From the NCBI GenBank assembly GCA_963573385.1, contig CAUYLG010038394.1:1-64000 (forward strand): 64,000 nucleotides of DNA, in the 5' to 3' direction. The notes beneath the pieces were generated by a model. The model was not told the DNA's origin, did no database searches, and saw only the letters and a list, made by a program, of their open reading frames with translations. The stretch comes from Cacajao melanocephalus. Taxonomy: Eukaryota > Chordata > Mammalia > Primates > Pitheciidae. Below, in pieces: positions 1 to 11,205 of this stretch; position 1 is the stretch's first letter; each line of letters starts with the position of its first letter. The translations under genes and the position numbers were made by a program.

Positions 1-66
1 CTCACCCACACTTATACCCAAACACACCAAAAAAAAAACTATTCAAACACAAAAAAAAATCTAATA

Positions 67-120
<54 letters not shown>
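1..120. repeat. A/C-rich low-complexity edge and 51-base A run
   Basis: The first 69 bases contain almost only A, C and T, with runs of 9-10 A. An uninterrupted A run follows at 70-120. It could be the decayed tail of a retroelement lying off the left edge, or poor-quality sequence. No element body is visible. Confidence 0.85.
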
Positions 121-121
<1 letters not shown>

Positions 122-281
122 CAATCCCCACCTGGCTTTGGAAAGTTTTCAGAGATTTTCACTGAAGATATTTAAATGACTTAAAATTCCATAATTCACA
201 GTCACTTTAGGTGAGGAGATCCCTTTGCTGTTTGGTCCTTCCCGTCTTTCTTATCTTCTACTTTTGCTATTCGACATGGGC

Positions 282-395
282 TCTGAGGACCAGCAGCAGT
301 GACATCACCCAGTAGCTTGTGAGAGATGCAGAATCTCAGGCCCTACTCCAGATCTGCTGCATCAGGATCTGCATCCTAACAGGACCTCAGCGGGG
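282..395 (+). mobile_element. MER5-type hAT-Charlie fragment
   Basis: It shows the MER5 core: gatgcagaatctcaggccc, then a run around 348-385 resembling the 'ctactgaatcaggatctgcat' type core. It is a non-autonomous DNA transposon relic, and both ends are decayed. Confidence 0.7.
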
Positions 396-432
396 TCTTA
401 TTATTCTAGTGTCCCAAGTGATACCCCACCCC

Positions 433-616
433 TGTTTCTCAAACTTCAGTGTGAATGAGATCTTCCAGGGTTCTTGTTACAGCGCAGATTCCTGGATTAT
501 GCCCTCAGAGAGTTTGACTCAGTAGGTCAGAGATCGATAGCCCCAGACGCTTGCCTTTTGTCACAGTCTGCAGGTAACGCTGATCCAGCTGAGGGCCACA
601 CTTTGAAAAACACTGC
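433..616 (+). mobile_element. MER5A/B DNA transposon
   Basis: It opens with gtttctcaaacttcagtgtg and closes with actttgaaaaacactg, the near-palindromic hAT-Charlie ends. The centre includes gactcagtaggtc. This is a nearly full-length copy, about 40 bp downstream of another MER5 piece. Confidence 0.8.
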
Positions 617-1023
617 TCCAGTCTGTAAGTGTCCTATGTCTATCCCCAGCTTTTGGATGATGTAAGCAAAAGTTAGGCATTCAATAAGTCTTTATTGAAT
701 TGAACTGAATTTCTCTTGTTTATTCCTCCTTTTTCCTGAAAGTAAGAAAGGGGATGTGAAGGTGGCTATTTTAGTACATTTTCTGGCTGCTAGTTGAGTG
801 TATTAATCCTGCAGATCTCAATTAATGAACTAAAGTACTGCAGCTCCCCTGATATCTTTATTAAACATCTATTTTGTATGGGTTCAGTGTTCTGTTGAGT
901 CTTTGTATTTTCTGCAAGATAGATAATATCAAATAATCTGACCAAATCCTTACCCTTTTTTTTCTCCAAAGCTTACCACAGAGCTTAAGAGTATTAAAGA
1001 GTTTCTATTTCCAACTTCCTGCA
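617..1023. other. Mostly unique sequence, possible L2 tail
   Basis: No gene is seen. Positions 675-712 (cattcaataagtctttattg) resemble an L2 3' tail on the plus strand. The rest is AT-rich unique DNA. Confidence 0.4.
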
Positions 1024-1584
1024 TGTGGTGGACAGACTGTTGAGTAGCCCTGTATTCCCTGTCTCCTGGTATTCACACGCTTTTATGATCCCCTAACCTC
1101 CAGCGTGGGCAGGACTCACAACTTGCTTCTAATCAATAGAATACAGCAAAAGGGATGGGCTATCTTCTTTGGAATCACAAATCACATAGTGTGATTGCAT
1201 TATGTTATATACTCTGTCTTGATATCAGGCTCTAGGACACTCTCTTTGCTGACTTGCTGAAATAAGTGCCCATGTTGGTGTAGCCCATGTGCCAAGGAGT
1301 TGTGAGCAGGTTTTAGGAACTGAATGCCAGCATAAAGCAGCTGCAAGGAACTGAATGCTTCTAAAACCACCTGAACAGAGAACAGTTTGTTTCTTGGCTA
1401 AGATTCCAGATGAGGACACAGCCTGGTCAACACTTTGACTGCAGCCTCATAAGACCCTCAGCAGAGGACCCAGTTACGTCATGCTTGGACCGTTGACCCA
1501 CAGAAACTGTGAAGCCATAAATGTGTGTTGTTGTAAGCTTATAGGTTTGTGGTCATTTGTTACACTGCCATAGATAACTAATAC
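1024..1584 (+). mobile_element. MLT1-type solo LTR (ERVL-MaLR)
   Basis: It starts with tgtggtggacag and has the MLT1 pattern 'ctaatcaatagaatacagc' in the first third. Near the end are acccacagaaactgtgaag and an aataaatg-like polyadenylation region, and it terminates in gataactaatac. No internal retroviral region is attached, so this is a solo LTR. No target-site duplication could be seen. Confidence 0.8.
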
Positions 1585-3485
1585 TCCAGTAATGGTCATT
1601 AAGCTGACCTGTCAGGAGGCAGCTCAATCAGCTCTAGGTAAGAAGAAAATAGCAACTGACGAGAGTGAGTGTGCCTAGATTAGAGTGAACTGTGCTCTGT
1701 TTGGTATTTCCAAGGTAGTTCTCATGAGATGAATGAGATTGGAGTGGTTCAAATAAAGATGACAGCTCCCTCAACTTCTTCGTTGACTATTTTATCAGTC
1801 CTTCCACATTGCCTCAGTTTCCCCACCTCTAAGAGTAATCAAACTTGATTTTTCCACTTGGGTTAATAAAACGAAGGTGACAAGTGATGCATGACAACAT
1901 TTAATTAATATGTATAACTTATTTAGAGATTGGGGGTAAAAACTGCTATATAAGTGAAAAGTGGGTTTTTTTTTTTCAATTAATTTTTTTGCACGGCACA
2001 CATCATTTCTCTAAGCCTGTCAGAAGTTTTTGCTTTCTTCTGAAATCTGCTGATTCAGGCTTTCTTGGCAAACCAAACAAAAGGAGACACACAGAGATGT
2101 AAACACATTTCCCATCCACCAAATAAATAGGGTTTAGAGCAAAGAGGTTATCTTTCTTAACCCTGTGAAGACTGCAAAACATGCAATCTCCCCTGGCTGA
2201 GAATGCCAGACCCTTTTACCCATGTAAGTGTTTGAGAGGAATCTGGATCAATAATTTCAGCCTGAAATGCCTCTTCTTTCTTGGTACCCCTCGTGCAGAT
2301 CTTTTTAAGAACTCTCCAGTCATGGTGGTATGTATATTTAATTGGTTCCAAGACAAGAACTTGCTCACCTTGAAAGCAAGTGGCTTTTAGGAGTGAAGGT
2401 CAGATGGGGACCAGAGAGGAGCCTGTTTTTAGCTCTGCCTAGATTTTCCCAAAAGCAAGGATAGGTGCTGGATGAATTTTGTCCGTGGTAGGGCTGAGGA
2501 GCTGTAGCCTGGCTTGACAAAGAATAAATTCAGAATCTGCTTTTCAAGTGGAAAAGGTTAAGTGGCTGAACAATGCCAAGCAAAAGGCTTTGTAATGGGC
2601 ATGTTAGGCAGGAATGCATTTGTACCTTTCCCGTCTTTTGTCTCCATCTCCCAAGCTGATGAAGAAGGCTGTCTGAGTGGGTCCTGCCTTCCTCCCTCTT
2701 CAACCAGGAGAGTTGAGAGATAAGGAGAAGAGACAGCTTAAAATCCAAGCTTTCCAAAAATAGTTTTATAGGTCTCATAGTTACCTTAGGACTTCAGGGT
2801 GGTATTTTATATTACGAGTAAAATTTTATTACTACATGGACATAAAGAGGAAAATTAACTGGTAGATTGTGGGAAGGAGATATTGGGGAGGGTGAGAAAC
2901 TGACACATTCATCCTTGCTCCTGCCTGCCTGAGAAATGTTTTCTGGTTGTGACTATCACTGACTTCTGGCCCAGCCCCTGCCTGTCCTCTGTCTCATGAG
3001 GCAAAGAAAACTCAGTGCTCTGACAGCTCCCTCCATTGCAAATGCACTCAGAATCCCCGTCCTCGCTTTCAGACACAAAGTTTCAATAGAACTAAATATA
3101 GAGGCAGTGAAAAGCAGCCACCCTTCACAAGCTCTGGTCAAATTTCTGCCTGTGTCACTGCTGGAGGCCTGCAAGTCTTCAGGGTGGCCTGAGCCCTGCT
3201 GCATGGCAAGGCTTTTTGTAAAGTTGTGTGTGGGATGAAAGAGCAGAGGATAGCAGGAAAAGGGAGAAAGGTATGAGAATGTATTTCAATACATAGCTAA
3301 ATTTTGGCCACAAATGACATGTCTCAGATAAGAAGGAAGGGTGGCAAGGTATCATTGAATCTGTTTTTCCCCATTGTTCAGACTGGAAAACTGAGTCTCA
3401 CTTTCTCACATTTAATTCTTTCTGTGTAAGAATTTGCACCATGAAAAGTTTTGCAGTTTTCTCAGATTAACCTATAAGCACGTAT
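1585..3485. other. Unique intergenic/intronic sequence
   Basis: About 1.9 kb without a repeat I recognise and without a credible coding frame. Open frames here are short, overlap on both strands and show no domain. Confidence 0.5.
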
Positions 3486-3605
3486 TTACTGAGTATGAAT
3501 TGCTTATTCCAAGTTGTGCTGGGCATTTTATTAAACAGAAGCCTATGGCACGGTACACTCCCTGGAATTCACTCCTTCCCTGAAGGAGCTGGTAGTTTTG
3601 AGGAA
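3486..3605 (-). mobile_element. L2 3'-end fragment
   Basis: It reads tttactgagtatgaattgc then gtgctgggcatttt, followed by ctgaaggagctggtagtttt. This is the reverse complement of the L2 3' region, a decayed old LINE fragment. Confidence 0.55.
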
Positions 3606-3889
3606 TAAGCCTTACATCCCATTTTCTCATTTTATTTTAGAGGCTTAAGGAAGGAAAGAGTAAGAATGCTGGCATTGTTAGAGAAGACTTGTGGAGAATG
3701 GAGGATGGGAAGACATACAACAGTTAATTCCAAACTCACACCTCAGCCTCCTCTGGAGCTACAAGCTTCTTGTGGGGTAATTCCTTTTCCTTATTTACCT
3801 TCTACATTTTATCTTTGCTGCCTTCATTTCATAGCTGTATACTAGGCCAGCTTTCAAACACACTTTGATAGTTAGTTGCCAGATATTTC

Positions 3890-3995
3890 AGGTAAGTTAC
3901 TTCCTCTGTGAAGTTTTTCTCATCTGTAAAGCCAGGGAATTAACTGATCTCTAAGGCGCCTTCCATCGCCAACAGGCTTCAAGTCTCAAAAGCAG
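3890..3995 (+). mobile_element. MIR3-like SINE fragment
   Basis: The core is 'ggtaagttacttcctctgtg', then tctcatctgtaaag, ending in gatctctaaggcgcctt, the typical MIR3 order. Confidence 0.55.
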
Positions 3996-4224
3996 AATGG
4001 ATCAAGGAAAAGGTGAGTGACCAGAATAACTCTAGAAAGTATACATTTCAGCACTGAGTTAGTCCTTTCCTTTTGCTCCTTCTTCTCCTCTCTCCCATCT
4101 TTCTCCCTCCTCTTCCCCTCCAGGGGGTGAGTACCAGTGACTTCAAGTTTGGCTGGGTTTTGTAAGGTGGAGCGGGGTGTGGCTGAGTCTAGGGTTACAC
4201 AGAGCTCAACATTAAGGATCACAA

Positions 4225-4310
4225 GGCTTCTGTCTGAATTTGTTTGGCTCTGTCACTACCTAGCTACATTACCCTGGACAAGTCACTTAATGCCCACATA
4301 TGGACCCTCC
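4225..4310 (+). mobile_element. MIR fragment
   Basis: Reads ggctctgtcactacctagct, then ctggacaagtcacttaa. This is the MIR core, derived from a tRNA-type SINE. Confidence 0.65.
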
Positions 4311-4446
4311 AACAGGGTCCCTTATAGAAACAAGGCGACCCTGTGTTCTCCAGCCTTCCCTTTAGTACTCAAAATCAACATCAGCCGCCTTTTCCAACAA
4401 ACTGCAGAAAGTCAATCCATCTACCAGGTTCTCCTCTCCAAGGCTC

Positions 4447-4454
4447 TGTGTGTG

Positions 4455-4485
<31 letters not shown>

Positions 4486-4504
4486 CGTGCATGCGCATGT
4501 GTCT
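4447..4504. repeat. (GT)n microsatellite
   Basis: An almost pure GT array with a few interruptions (gcgtgcatgcgc at the 3' side). It creates artefactual open frames made of CVCV or THTH repeats on the two strands. Confidence 0.95.
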
Positions 4505-4590
4505 CTAGGAATGTTTACACTTTCCACAAATCTATCTTGATTGATCTTCATCATCTCTACCTCTGCCTTGCCCTGGATGGCTGATTGTGA

Positions 4591-4647
4591 CTGTTTGTTT
4601 GTTTGTTTGTTTGTTTGTTTTTTTGTTTGTTTGTTTGTTCGTTTTTC
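4591..4647. repeat. (TTTG)n microsatellite
   Basis: About 13 TTTG units with one T-rich interruption near 4620. There is no adjacent retroelement body, so it is probably not a simple Alu tail. Confidence 0.95.
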
Positions 4648-5896
4648 CAGACTGGTCTTTCTCATGCTGACACACTGAATGAAACTAAGGTTTAAGGGTA
4701 ACAGAAGAAAATTATAACTGGGAATAGAATATTTAAAACAGGATACAAGATCCCTTAGCTTCTATTATTTCTGAAACAAGACTCCTGTGGCTTGCTCTGT
4801 CCCTTTCTTCTCCTCTCTGTTCCCCCCTCACCCTTTGTCACTGGGGTCATGCACCTGCCTACCACATGAGTGCCTTCATTCATATTCTACTCTGAGGTTT
4901 CAAGGGGGAAACAAACAAGAAATTGACCACCCCATCACCCCCAAGGAAACACAGAAGTAGTTTCCAGAAATACAATAAAGGCAGAGTTTGACATTATTTT
5001 GTAAAACAGGTTAAAATTTCTTTGTGCCAAGCATCTCCCCATTGGCTTTTTCCCTATGCAGTACAACTAAAGGTTTAATACAGTATCTACTCCCTATCAA
5101 CAAGGATCTCTCAGCCCCAAATATGAATATGCAAATATCTAATTTTATCTAATATGAATAATTCCTTACAGCTTTGAAATATTAATTTCCTCTGCTTCTG
5201 GCCATCAATCAGTCAAAATATCAGGGTCCTTTCACAGAGCACCCCTTCATTTCATAGCTGTGTACCATCTTCAAGGGTTCTTTCTGGCTCTGACAGTCTA
5301 TCAACTCTTGGCTTCTGTGAGGTTATCCACTTGGAAGAGTTCCTCCATTAGTGTCTTTCGAGGTGAGATTCTTTTCCTAGGGTGTGTAGAGAATAACAGA
5401 GGATGCCTGCTGGTGAAATACTACTAGTTACTCTGCCCAGGGTCACCCTATATGGGCTGCCACTGGTGACCCTCCATACATGGTCATGGAGGTGGGGTGG
5501 TCATTCAGAGGCCGTGGGTGCCGTATTCCTCATCAGTTGCTTGCTCTCATTTTCTTTACATTTTTGCCTATCCTGGGAGCAGTCAATCTTAGCTGTATTT
5601 GCAGCCCCAGCAGGGAGCCCATTTCCATTGAAGAGAGGACTCCTTTAATAAATCTAGCTCATTTGTTCAGGAGTGGTGCAGCCATTGATTAGAGGGCTGA
5701 TTGGAGCTGTGACTTTCCTTAGGAAGAAAATTAAGAAAACAGATTAAAGCAAATGATGGGCGGCTTTGTCTTCTGGAGAAGGGGGGCGGGGAGTGAGCCT
5801 TCCTGTATTCTGTGTCTCACCTATGCTGATGCAAGGTTTGAAACATTCTGCAAGATGAATTAACTCCTTCAGGTCACCGTGGTGCTCTCCTATATG
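4648..5896. other. Mostly unique sequence with a MIR3 scrap
   Basis: No gene is recognised. Positions 5265-5315 (cttcaagggttctttctggc, then tctgacagtcta) look like a MIR3-type 3' piece. The remainder has no repeat I can name. Confidence 0.4.
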
Positions 5897-6050
5897 GCAG
5901 AGGATCACAGAATCTTAGGGCTAAAATGGACCTGGGTGTTCATTTGGCTCAAGTCCTTTATTTTGTAGATGAACAAACTGGTTCAAAGAAAGACACTGAC
6001 TGAGCTGTGGCCATGCAGGCCTCCTGCATGACCTCTATGCTACAGCAAGC
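5897..6050 (-). mobile_element. MIR3-like SINE fragment
   Basis: Reads cacagaatcttagggctaaa, then ttttgtagatgaacaaactg, the reverse of the MIR3 order. Confidence 0.5.
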
Positions 6051-6539
6051 CACTGTCACTGATGCAGGAACATCTAAAATGAAGTCAGATTGGGTCTAAA
6101 GGGAAATTAAAAAATGGCGGCTCCCCTATATGGGACAGTGCTGCTCTTGAAAACTGCTATTGCCCACTTCCATCTGGATTAAAGCGCTAGGGACGTGAGA
6201 AGAGTCAGTACGTCAGTGAGGAACGGGCGTCCTCACAAGCAGTGGGCTACAGTTCTAACCTGGTTCCATCTTCACTTTCTTTCTTAAACTTCCCTTTGTG
6301 CTCTTCATTCTGCCATCTCTGTGTTCCTCATTCACTCTCTCACTTGTTCATTCTTTCTTCTGGCACACATTATTAGAGCACCTTGTGTTTTCTCAAAGCA
6401 TTTTGTGGACACGTGGGAGGCATCTCGCCTCAGCGACCTCTACAGTTGCTCTGCAGTTGTTATGTCGCTATAGCAGATCTCACTATAAAGTAACGAGATA
6501 AGGGAAAAGGAAGAAGTATTAATGTGTAGTCATGGTCCA

Positions 6540-6655
6540 TTGTAAACTTTTAGAGGAAAGGGGCTATACTGCGTTTGACTCAGTATTCCCTGAGTCTGGT
6601 AGCTTTTGGTACTTCTAGGTACTCAGAGGACATTTGTTGAATGAATGAAATGTGT
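6540..6655 (+). mobile_element. L2 3' terminus
   Basis: Ends in catttgttgaatgaatgaa, the characteristic L2 3' tail, preceded by a decayed 'agaggaaaggggctatactg' segment. Confidence 0.65.
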
Positions 6656-6691
6656 AGATATGAGTATGGTCATTTAAAGTTATCTCCTTCT

Positions 6692-6976
<285 letters not shown>

Positions 6977-7139
6977 AAAGTTATCTCCTTCTAAACTCTA
7001 CAGTAAGGAGACATGTTACTATTCTTGCCGCTATTGATCAATGACTTTTAAGTTCCTTCATGGAAACTGCCTTCAGATTTAAATTACTAGTCTTTCCACA
7101 TCTTTTACAAAAAATGTTTTAAGTGCCCAGGGATCTCTT

Positions 7140-7335
7140 TGACAGGCATTATCTTTCAATCATAAAAATCCTGTAAAGGAATTGTTATCATTCCCATTTT
7201 ATAGCTTAGGAAATAGAGACTGAGAGAGGTTATAGACTTACCTAAAGTCTCAGGACTGGTTATTGGCTGAGCAGAGAACCAATCAGATCTTCTGACTCAG
7301 AATCTTGAGGCCTTTTTAGTACAGTGCTCCCTGCC
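7140..7335 (-). mobile_element. MIR
   Basis: Reads tcattcccattttatagctt, then gagactgagagaggttatag, then gcagagaaccaatcag. This is a long reverse-orientation MIR. Confidence 0.8.
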
Positions 7336-7714
7336 TCCCTACACTCAAAAACAATGTCCCAGACTTGTTTCCCGACTTTATTTTCCATGGTTCTGAGAAA
7401 CCTTTGGCTGTTATTAAAGATCAACTCAGTCTCCACTCATAAAATGAAGATTTGCTATCCTTGGAATGACAATAAATTTGTTAGCGCCCCTAATATCATC
7501 CTCAAGGATGAGTTAATTCTAAGAAGAATGGCAGTTTTATTGTTGTAAAAGTAACTTCCCAACTATGTGATTATTTTTCGTAGATATGAATGTATAGTGG
7601 GTTGTGTGCACACACACGTGTGTGTATGCTCTCTTTGATTAGTTGGAAAACTGTCAAAGGCCAAGAATAGGGACATTGATAATGTAATATATTTGAGGTC
7701 TTTATTTTTTATTA

Positions 7715-7810
7715 ACCCATTTAATTCTCATATCACTGCAAATGAGTGAACTAAGACCCAGAGAGGTTAGGAGAGAACCCAGATATCTTGTCTCCGCTCT
7801 TTGCCCTATG
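7715..7810 (-). mobile_element. MIR fragment
   Basis: Reads ccatttaattctcatatcac, then gaactaagacccagagaggt. Its 3' part is lost. Confidence 0.6.
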
Positions 7811-8249
7811 AGGTACTTCTTACATAACAAGCCAGCCTTTATTTCTGCTAGAGGTCAGCAGAGAGAGAAAAGGAAGGAGGAACTCTCCAGCACAACTCTT
7901 TGTATGTGTTGGAGTTATACAGTGCTCCTCAGTTTGGCCAGGATGCCTGAGTTCTATTTGCCTTCTGCTAATTATGCACGTGCTGGCATGGAGCTTGTGT
8001 GTATGTGTGAGAGAGGAGTGAGAGGGAACAAGTTACCCTGATTCTGTTTATATTGGATAAAAGCTTCAATGCTTGAGAGTAATCTGTATCTCAGCTCTAT
8101 TTACTTTGCAAATAGAATAAAAGTCTTACTGCTTGTGCATAAGAGAGATGGGACTGGGGGAGGGAAAGGTGGTGGGAAAGTAGAGGAAGAGATGCGTTTT
8201 AGTGTGTTATAGGCACAAAGGTGCTGGCCCATGAGCCCTGAGGTCCAGC

Positions 8250-8360
8250 CCTGCTTCTGTCATTGCGAATGTGTGACCTTGTGCAGACCCCTTTCCCTCT
8301 CTGGGCTATAGTTTCACTGTCTGTAAAATTTTGGACTAGAACCAGGGATCCCATATTGGC
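8250..8360 (+). mobile_element. MIR/MIR3 fragment
   Basis: Reads cttctgtcattgcgaatgtg, then ccctctctgggctatagttt, then ctgtctgtaaaattttggac. Confidence 0.7.
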
Positions 8361-8520
8361 AGCCCAGCTGGTAAAATTCGGCCTAAGGACTTTATTATTT
8401 TTTTTTATTAGCAAAGTACTTTAAAAAAATAACTTTAGGCTGCTGTCACACTCTACAATTCACAGGCCTCACTTCATTTTGCTGAATTTTTACGTAGACG
8501 TTACCTGCCCACTTACATAA

Positions 8521-9104
8521 CAGTCTCCCCTTATTTGATTTGAAGTTTTGTTGTCCACAGTTTCTGTTACTCGAGTTCAACTACAGTCCACAAATATTAA
8601 ATGCAAAATTCTAGAAATTAACAATTCGTAAGTTTTAAATTGACACCATACTGAGTCGTGTGATGAAATCTCTTGCTGTCCTGCTCCAAGACTGGGGAGA
8701 ATATCCACCCTGTACACCCTTCTCACCCGTTAGTCACTTAGTGCCCTCTGGGTAATCACATTGATTGTCATGGTATCCCACTGCTTATGTTCAGGTAGCT
8801 CTTATTTTATTTAACAGTGGTCTCAAAGTGCAAGAATAATGATGCTAGCAATTTGGATATGCCAATGAAAAGCCTTAACGTGATTCCTTTAAGTGGGAAG
8901 GTGACAGTTTCTGACTTGAAGAAAGAAAAAAAATCATGTGCTGAGGTTGCTAAGGTCTATGGTAAGAACAAATCTAACCATGAAATTTTGAAGAAGGAAA
9001 AGTAAATGTGTGCATAGTATATATAGTGTTTGGTACTATCTGTGGTTCTGGGTATCCACTGGGGGTCTTAGAATCTATCCCTTGCAGATAAGTGGGGACG
9101 ACTA
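8521..9104 (+). mobile_element. Tigger DNA transposon, internally deleted
   Basis: The left end cagtctccccttatttgatt and right end gcagataagtggggacgac form the imperfect terminal inverted repeats of pogo/Tigger elements. The right flank is TA-rich, as expected for TA target duplication. It keeps an N-terminal transposase segment but lacks most of the autonomous element, so it is a short, inactive copy. Confidence 0.85.
8817..9005 (+). pseudogene. Tigger transposase N-terminal remnant
   Basis: This open frame of 62 residues corresponds to the start of a pogo/Tigger transposase. It has the basic leader (MVSKCKN), the segment VIPLSGKVTVSDLKKEKKS and the helix-turn-helix stretch CAEVAKVYGKNKSN. 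In the family this is the CENP-B-like N-terminal DNA-binding domain. The frame ends after KKEK, and no catalytic DDE region follows before the transposon's right end. It is a fossil, not a working gene. Confidence 0.8.
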
Positions 9105-9221
9105 TATATGCATTTTACATAAAGACAGCTAGACTGGTTTCTCAAGAAGTGTCCTAATGTTATAAGCAAGCCTAAGCTTGCTTTTCATAGAATCTTGATG
9201 AACATATGTGCAAGGGAGAGC

Positions 9222-9452
9222 GTGCTGTTGTGATTAAGTATCAGGGCTCCAAAGTTGGTCTGTCCAAGTTTGAATTCTTGCTGTCACATAATACCATGTT
9301 ACTAATCTGCTCTGTGCCTCTACCTCCTCATGTGCATAATGGACACACTCCTGGGAGGATTAAATGAGTCAATGTCTCTAAAGAGCTCAGAACACTGCCA
9401 GGCACATCTTAAATGGACAGTAGTAGTTAGCTGTCACTGTGACTATTATTAG
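9222..9452 (+). mobile_element. MIR, nearly full length
   Basis: Runs from tgctgttgtgattaagtatc through ctctgtgcctctacctcctc to cactgccaggcacatctt and a gtgactattattag tail. All MIR segments are in order. Confidence 0.85.
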
Positions 9453-10729
9453 AGAATGTAATGAAATATTTACACTATCTTGTCTTGAGTAGCAAATGAT
9501 CTTAAGATGTTTGAGAGTCTGATATTATGAAATGTGCTCATTATAAAACACAAGAGCCAGGCTAAGAGAACCATTTGAGAAAGGCTCTCTAAACTAGTTA
9601 TGCAAATAAATATCTAAAACCAATTGGTTCCCATCATTCTTTTTATCTACACATTCTCATTTGCCAGCATCTCATTCAGTCGCTAAGAAATTGGGAAAGG
9701 CGGTGCTAGGCAGGCTGGCTGACTTCATGAGATCCATTCCCCATTTCCACAAGGAGCTGGCACCTCCGTGTCTCCCGGGCCACACGCGTTGGTTTTGTCT
9801 TCCTGGCTGGCCTGGCCTGGTGTGAATGGATGGAACCTGGCTCTGACTTCTTCTAGGAACACAGTGTCACTTCGCATTGAAGCAGCTGGTGGGGGAAGAA
9901 TACTTACACAGAAGAGGCATCAAAAATAGCAAGTAGTTCCCTGTTCGTTTTTCACGTGGCATGAAATAAAAGTAGATAAGATTAGGAAATGAAGGCGAAA
10001 ATGATGTGCGGGAGCTCTCTCTGCATGCCATTGGGTCCCTCTCCAAGTTTCAATAATAGCATGTTTATTTGAATAGTTTCCTGACCACACTCATTAAACT
10101 TCAGACTCCTACCTGACATTTTTATAACCTAGTTAATATGGCCAGATGTAGTAATACGTGCAGAATCAGACGACTGGATAAAGATTCTGGGGATACATGC
10201 CTAAGGCCCCTCATTTCCTAAAGGACAACACCAAGGGAATACTGGCCTTTTGTGAAGGCTGAAAAGAAAAACAAGGACAACGTGAGTCTACCATTAGTAG
10301 AAATTCTCCTTTGACACCTTTTGTCCTTAAGCAGAGGGAGCTGACAGAGGGAGTCCTGGGCACAATGACAGGTAAAAAAGTGATTAACCTTACAGAGAAG
10401 AGCCACAGTCCTCAAGAAAAGGAAAAGAGAAAAGAGAAGAAAGAAAGGAAGGTGGGAACTCCCAGGCCACTAACTGCAGCCTTCAGCCCATATGACCTTC
10501 GGCTCGCCACGCTGCCTCTTCTATTTTGTGTTCCTCTCAGGAAAGGCCATAGGCCACCTGTCCTCTGATCTGATTCCAGAGTTAGGAGCTCAATGAAGTG
10601 CATAGAACAATGCCTTGCTCTGCAGGGGTCTACGTCCCCTGGGTTTTCGAAGGTTCTGAAACCGGTATTGCCTCTCTGTGATTAACTCTGCTGAGGGTCT
10701 TGTGCTTTGCAATCTATAGGTAATCAATA
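9453..10729. other. Unique sequence, short GA-rich tract
   Basis: About 1.3 kb with no gene and no named repeat, except a purine-rich stretch at 10414-10452. The part around 9660-9900 is slightly more GC-rich than its surroundings. Confidence 0.45.
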
Positions 10730-10770
10730 GTGTGTGTGTGAGTGCGTGTGTGTGTGTGTGTGTGTGTGTG
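10730..10770. repeat. (TG)n microsatellite
   Basis: TG array with one gagtgc interruption near 10740. Confidence 0.95.
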
Positions 10771-10826
10771 AAGGTGGGAGGAGCCTCCATGCTCCTTCTC
10801 TTGTGTTTCCCTGTAGAGGCACTTCT

Positions 10827-10987
10827 GTTTCTCAAGGGGTTTTATTGACATTTGGGGTGGAACCTATTCTTTGTCATATGGGACAGTCCTTCACATTGGA
10901 GAATGGTTAGCACTCCTCACTCCTGCCCACTAAATGCTGGCTGCACCCTGCTCCATCATGTTTTCAAATGCCCACCCTGGGGAAATT
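10827..10987 (-). mobile_element. MER20 hAT-Charlie fragment
   Basis: Reads ttattgacatttggggtgga, then attctttgtcatatgggaca, then ctcctgcccactaaatgctg, the reverse complement of MER20's right half. The left half is decayed or lost. Confidence 0.8.
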
Positions 10988-11129
10988 TAGTAATAATAGA
11001 AAACATTCAAAAGCACTGAGAGAGTAGTACTTTCTCCATCTTTCCTCCCTAGTGGAGAAGCAGCAATTTCTTTCATTAGTGAATTTGAGCGAAGAATTTG
11101 AGTGAATGCGAAGCTCAGCTTTTTCTCTT

Positions 11130-11205
11130 TAAACACAGCACTTGCACTTAAACTCGGATCATGGTACTTTCGCTTTTGGACTCGTCTGCTTGTAGAGACA
11201 ACACG
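11130..11205. repeat. Internal repeat, copy A
   Basis: The core aaacacagcacttgcactta, then aactcggatcatggtactt, matches copy B at about 36 of 41 positions by eye. The similarity fades on the 3' side. Confidence 0.6.

Noticed and set aside
4381..4665. Minus-strand frame with KQTNKQTNKQ and THTHTH runs
   Set aside because: Produced entirely by the TTTG and GT microsatellites.
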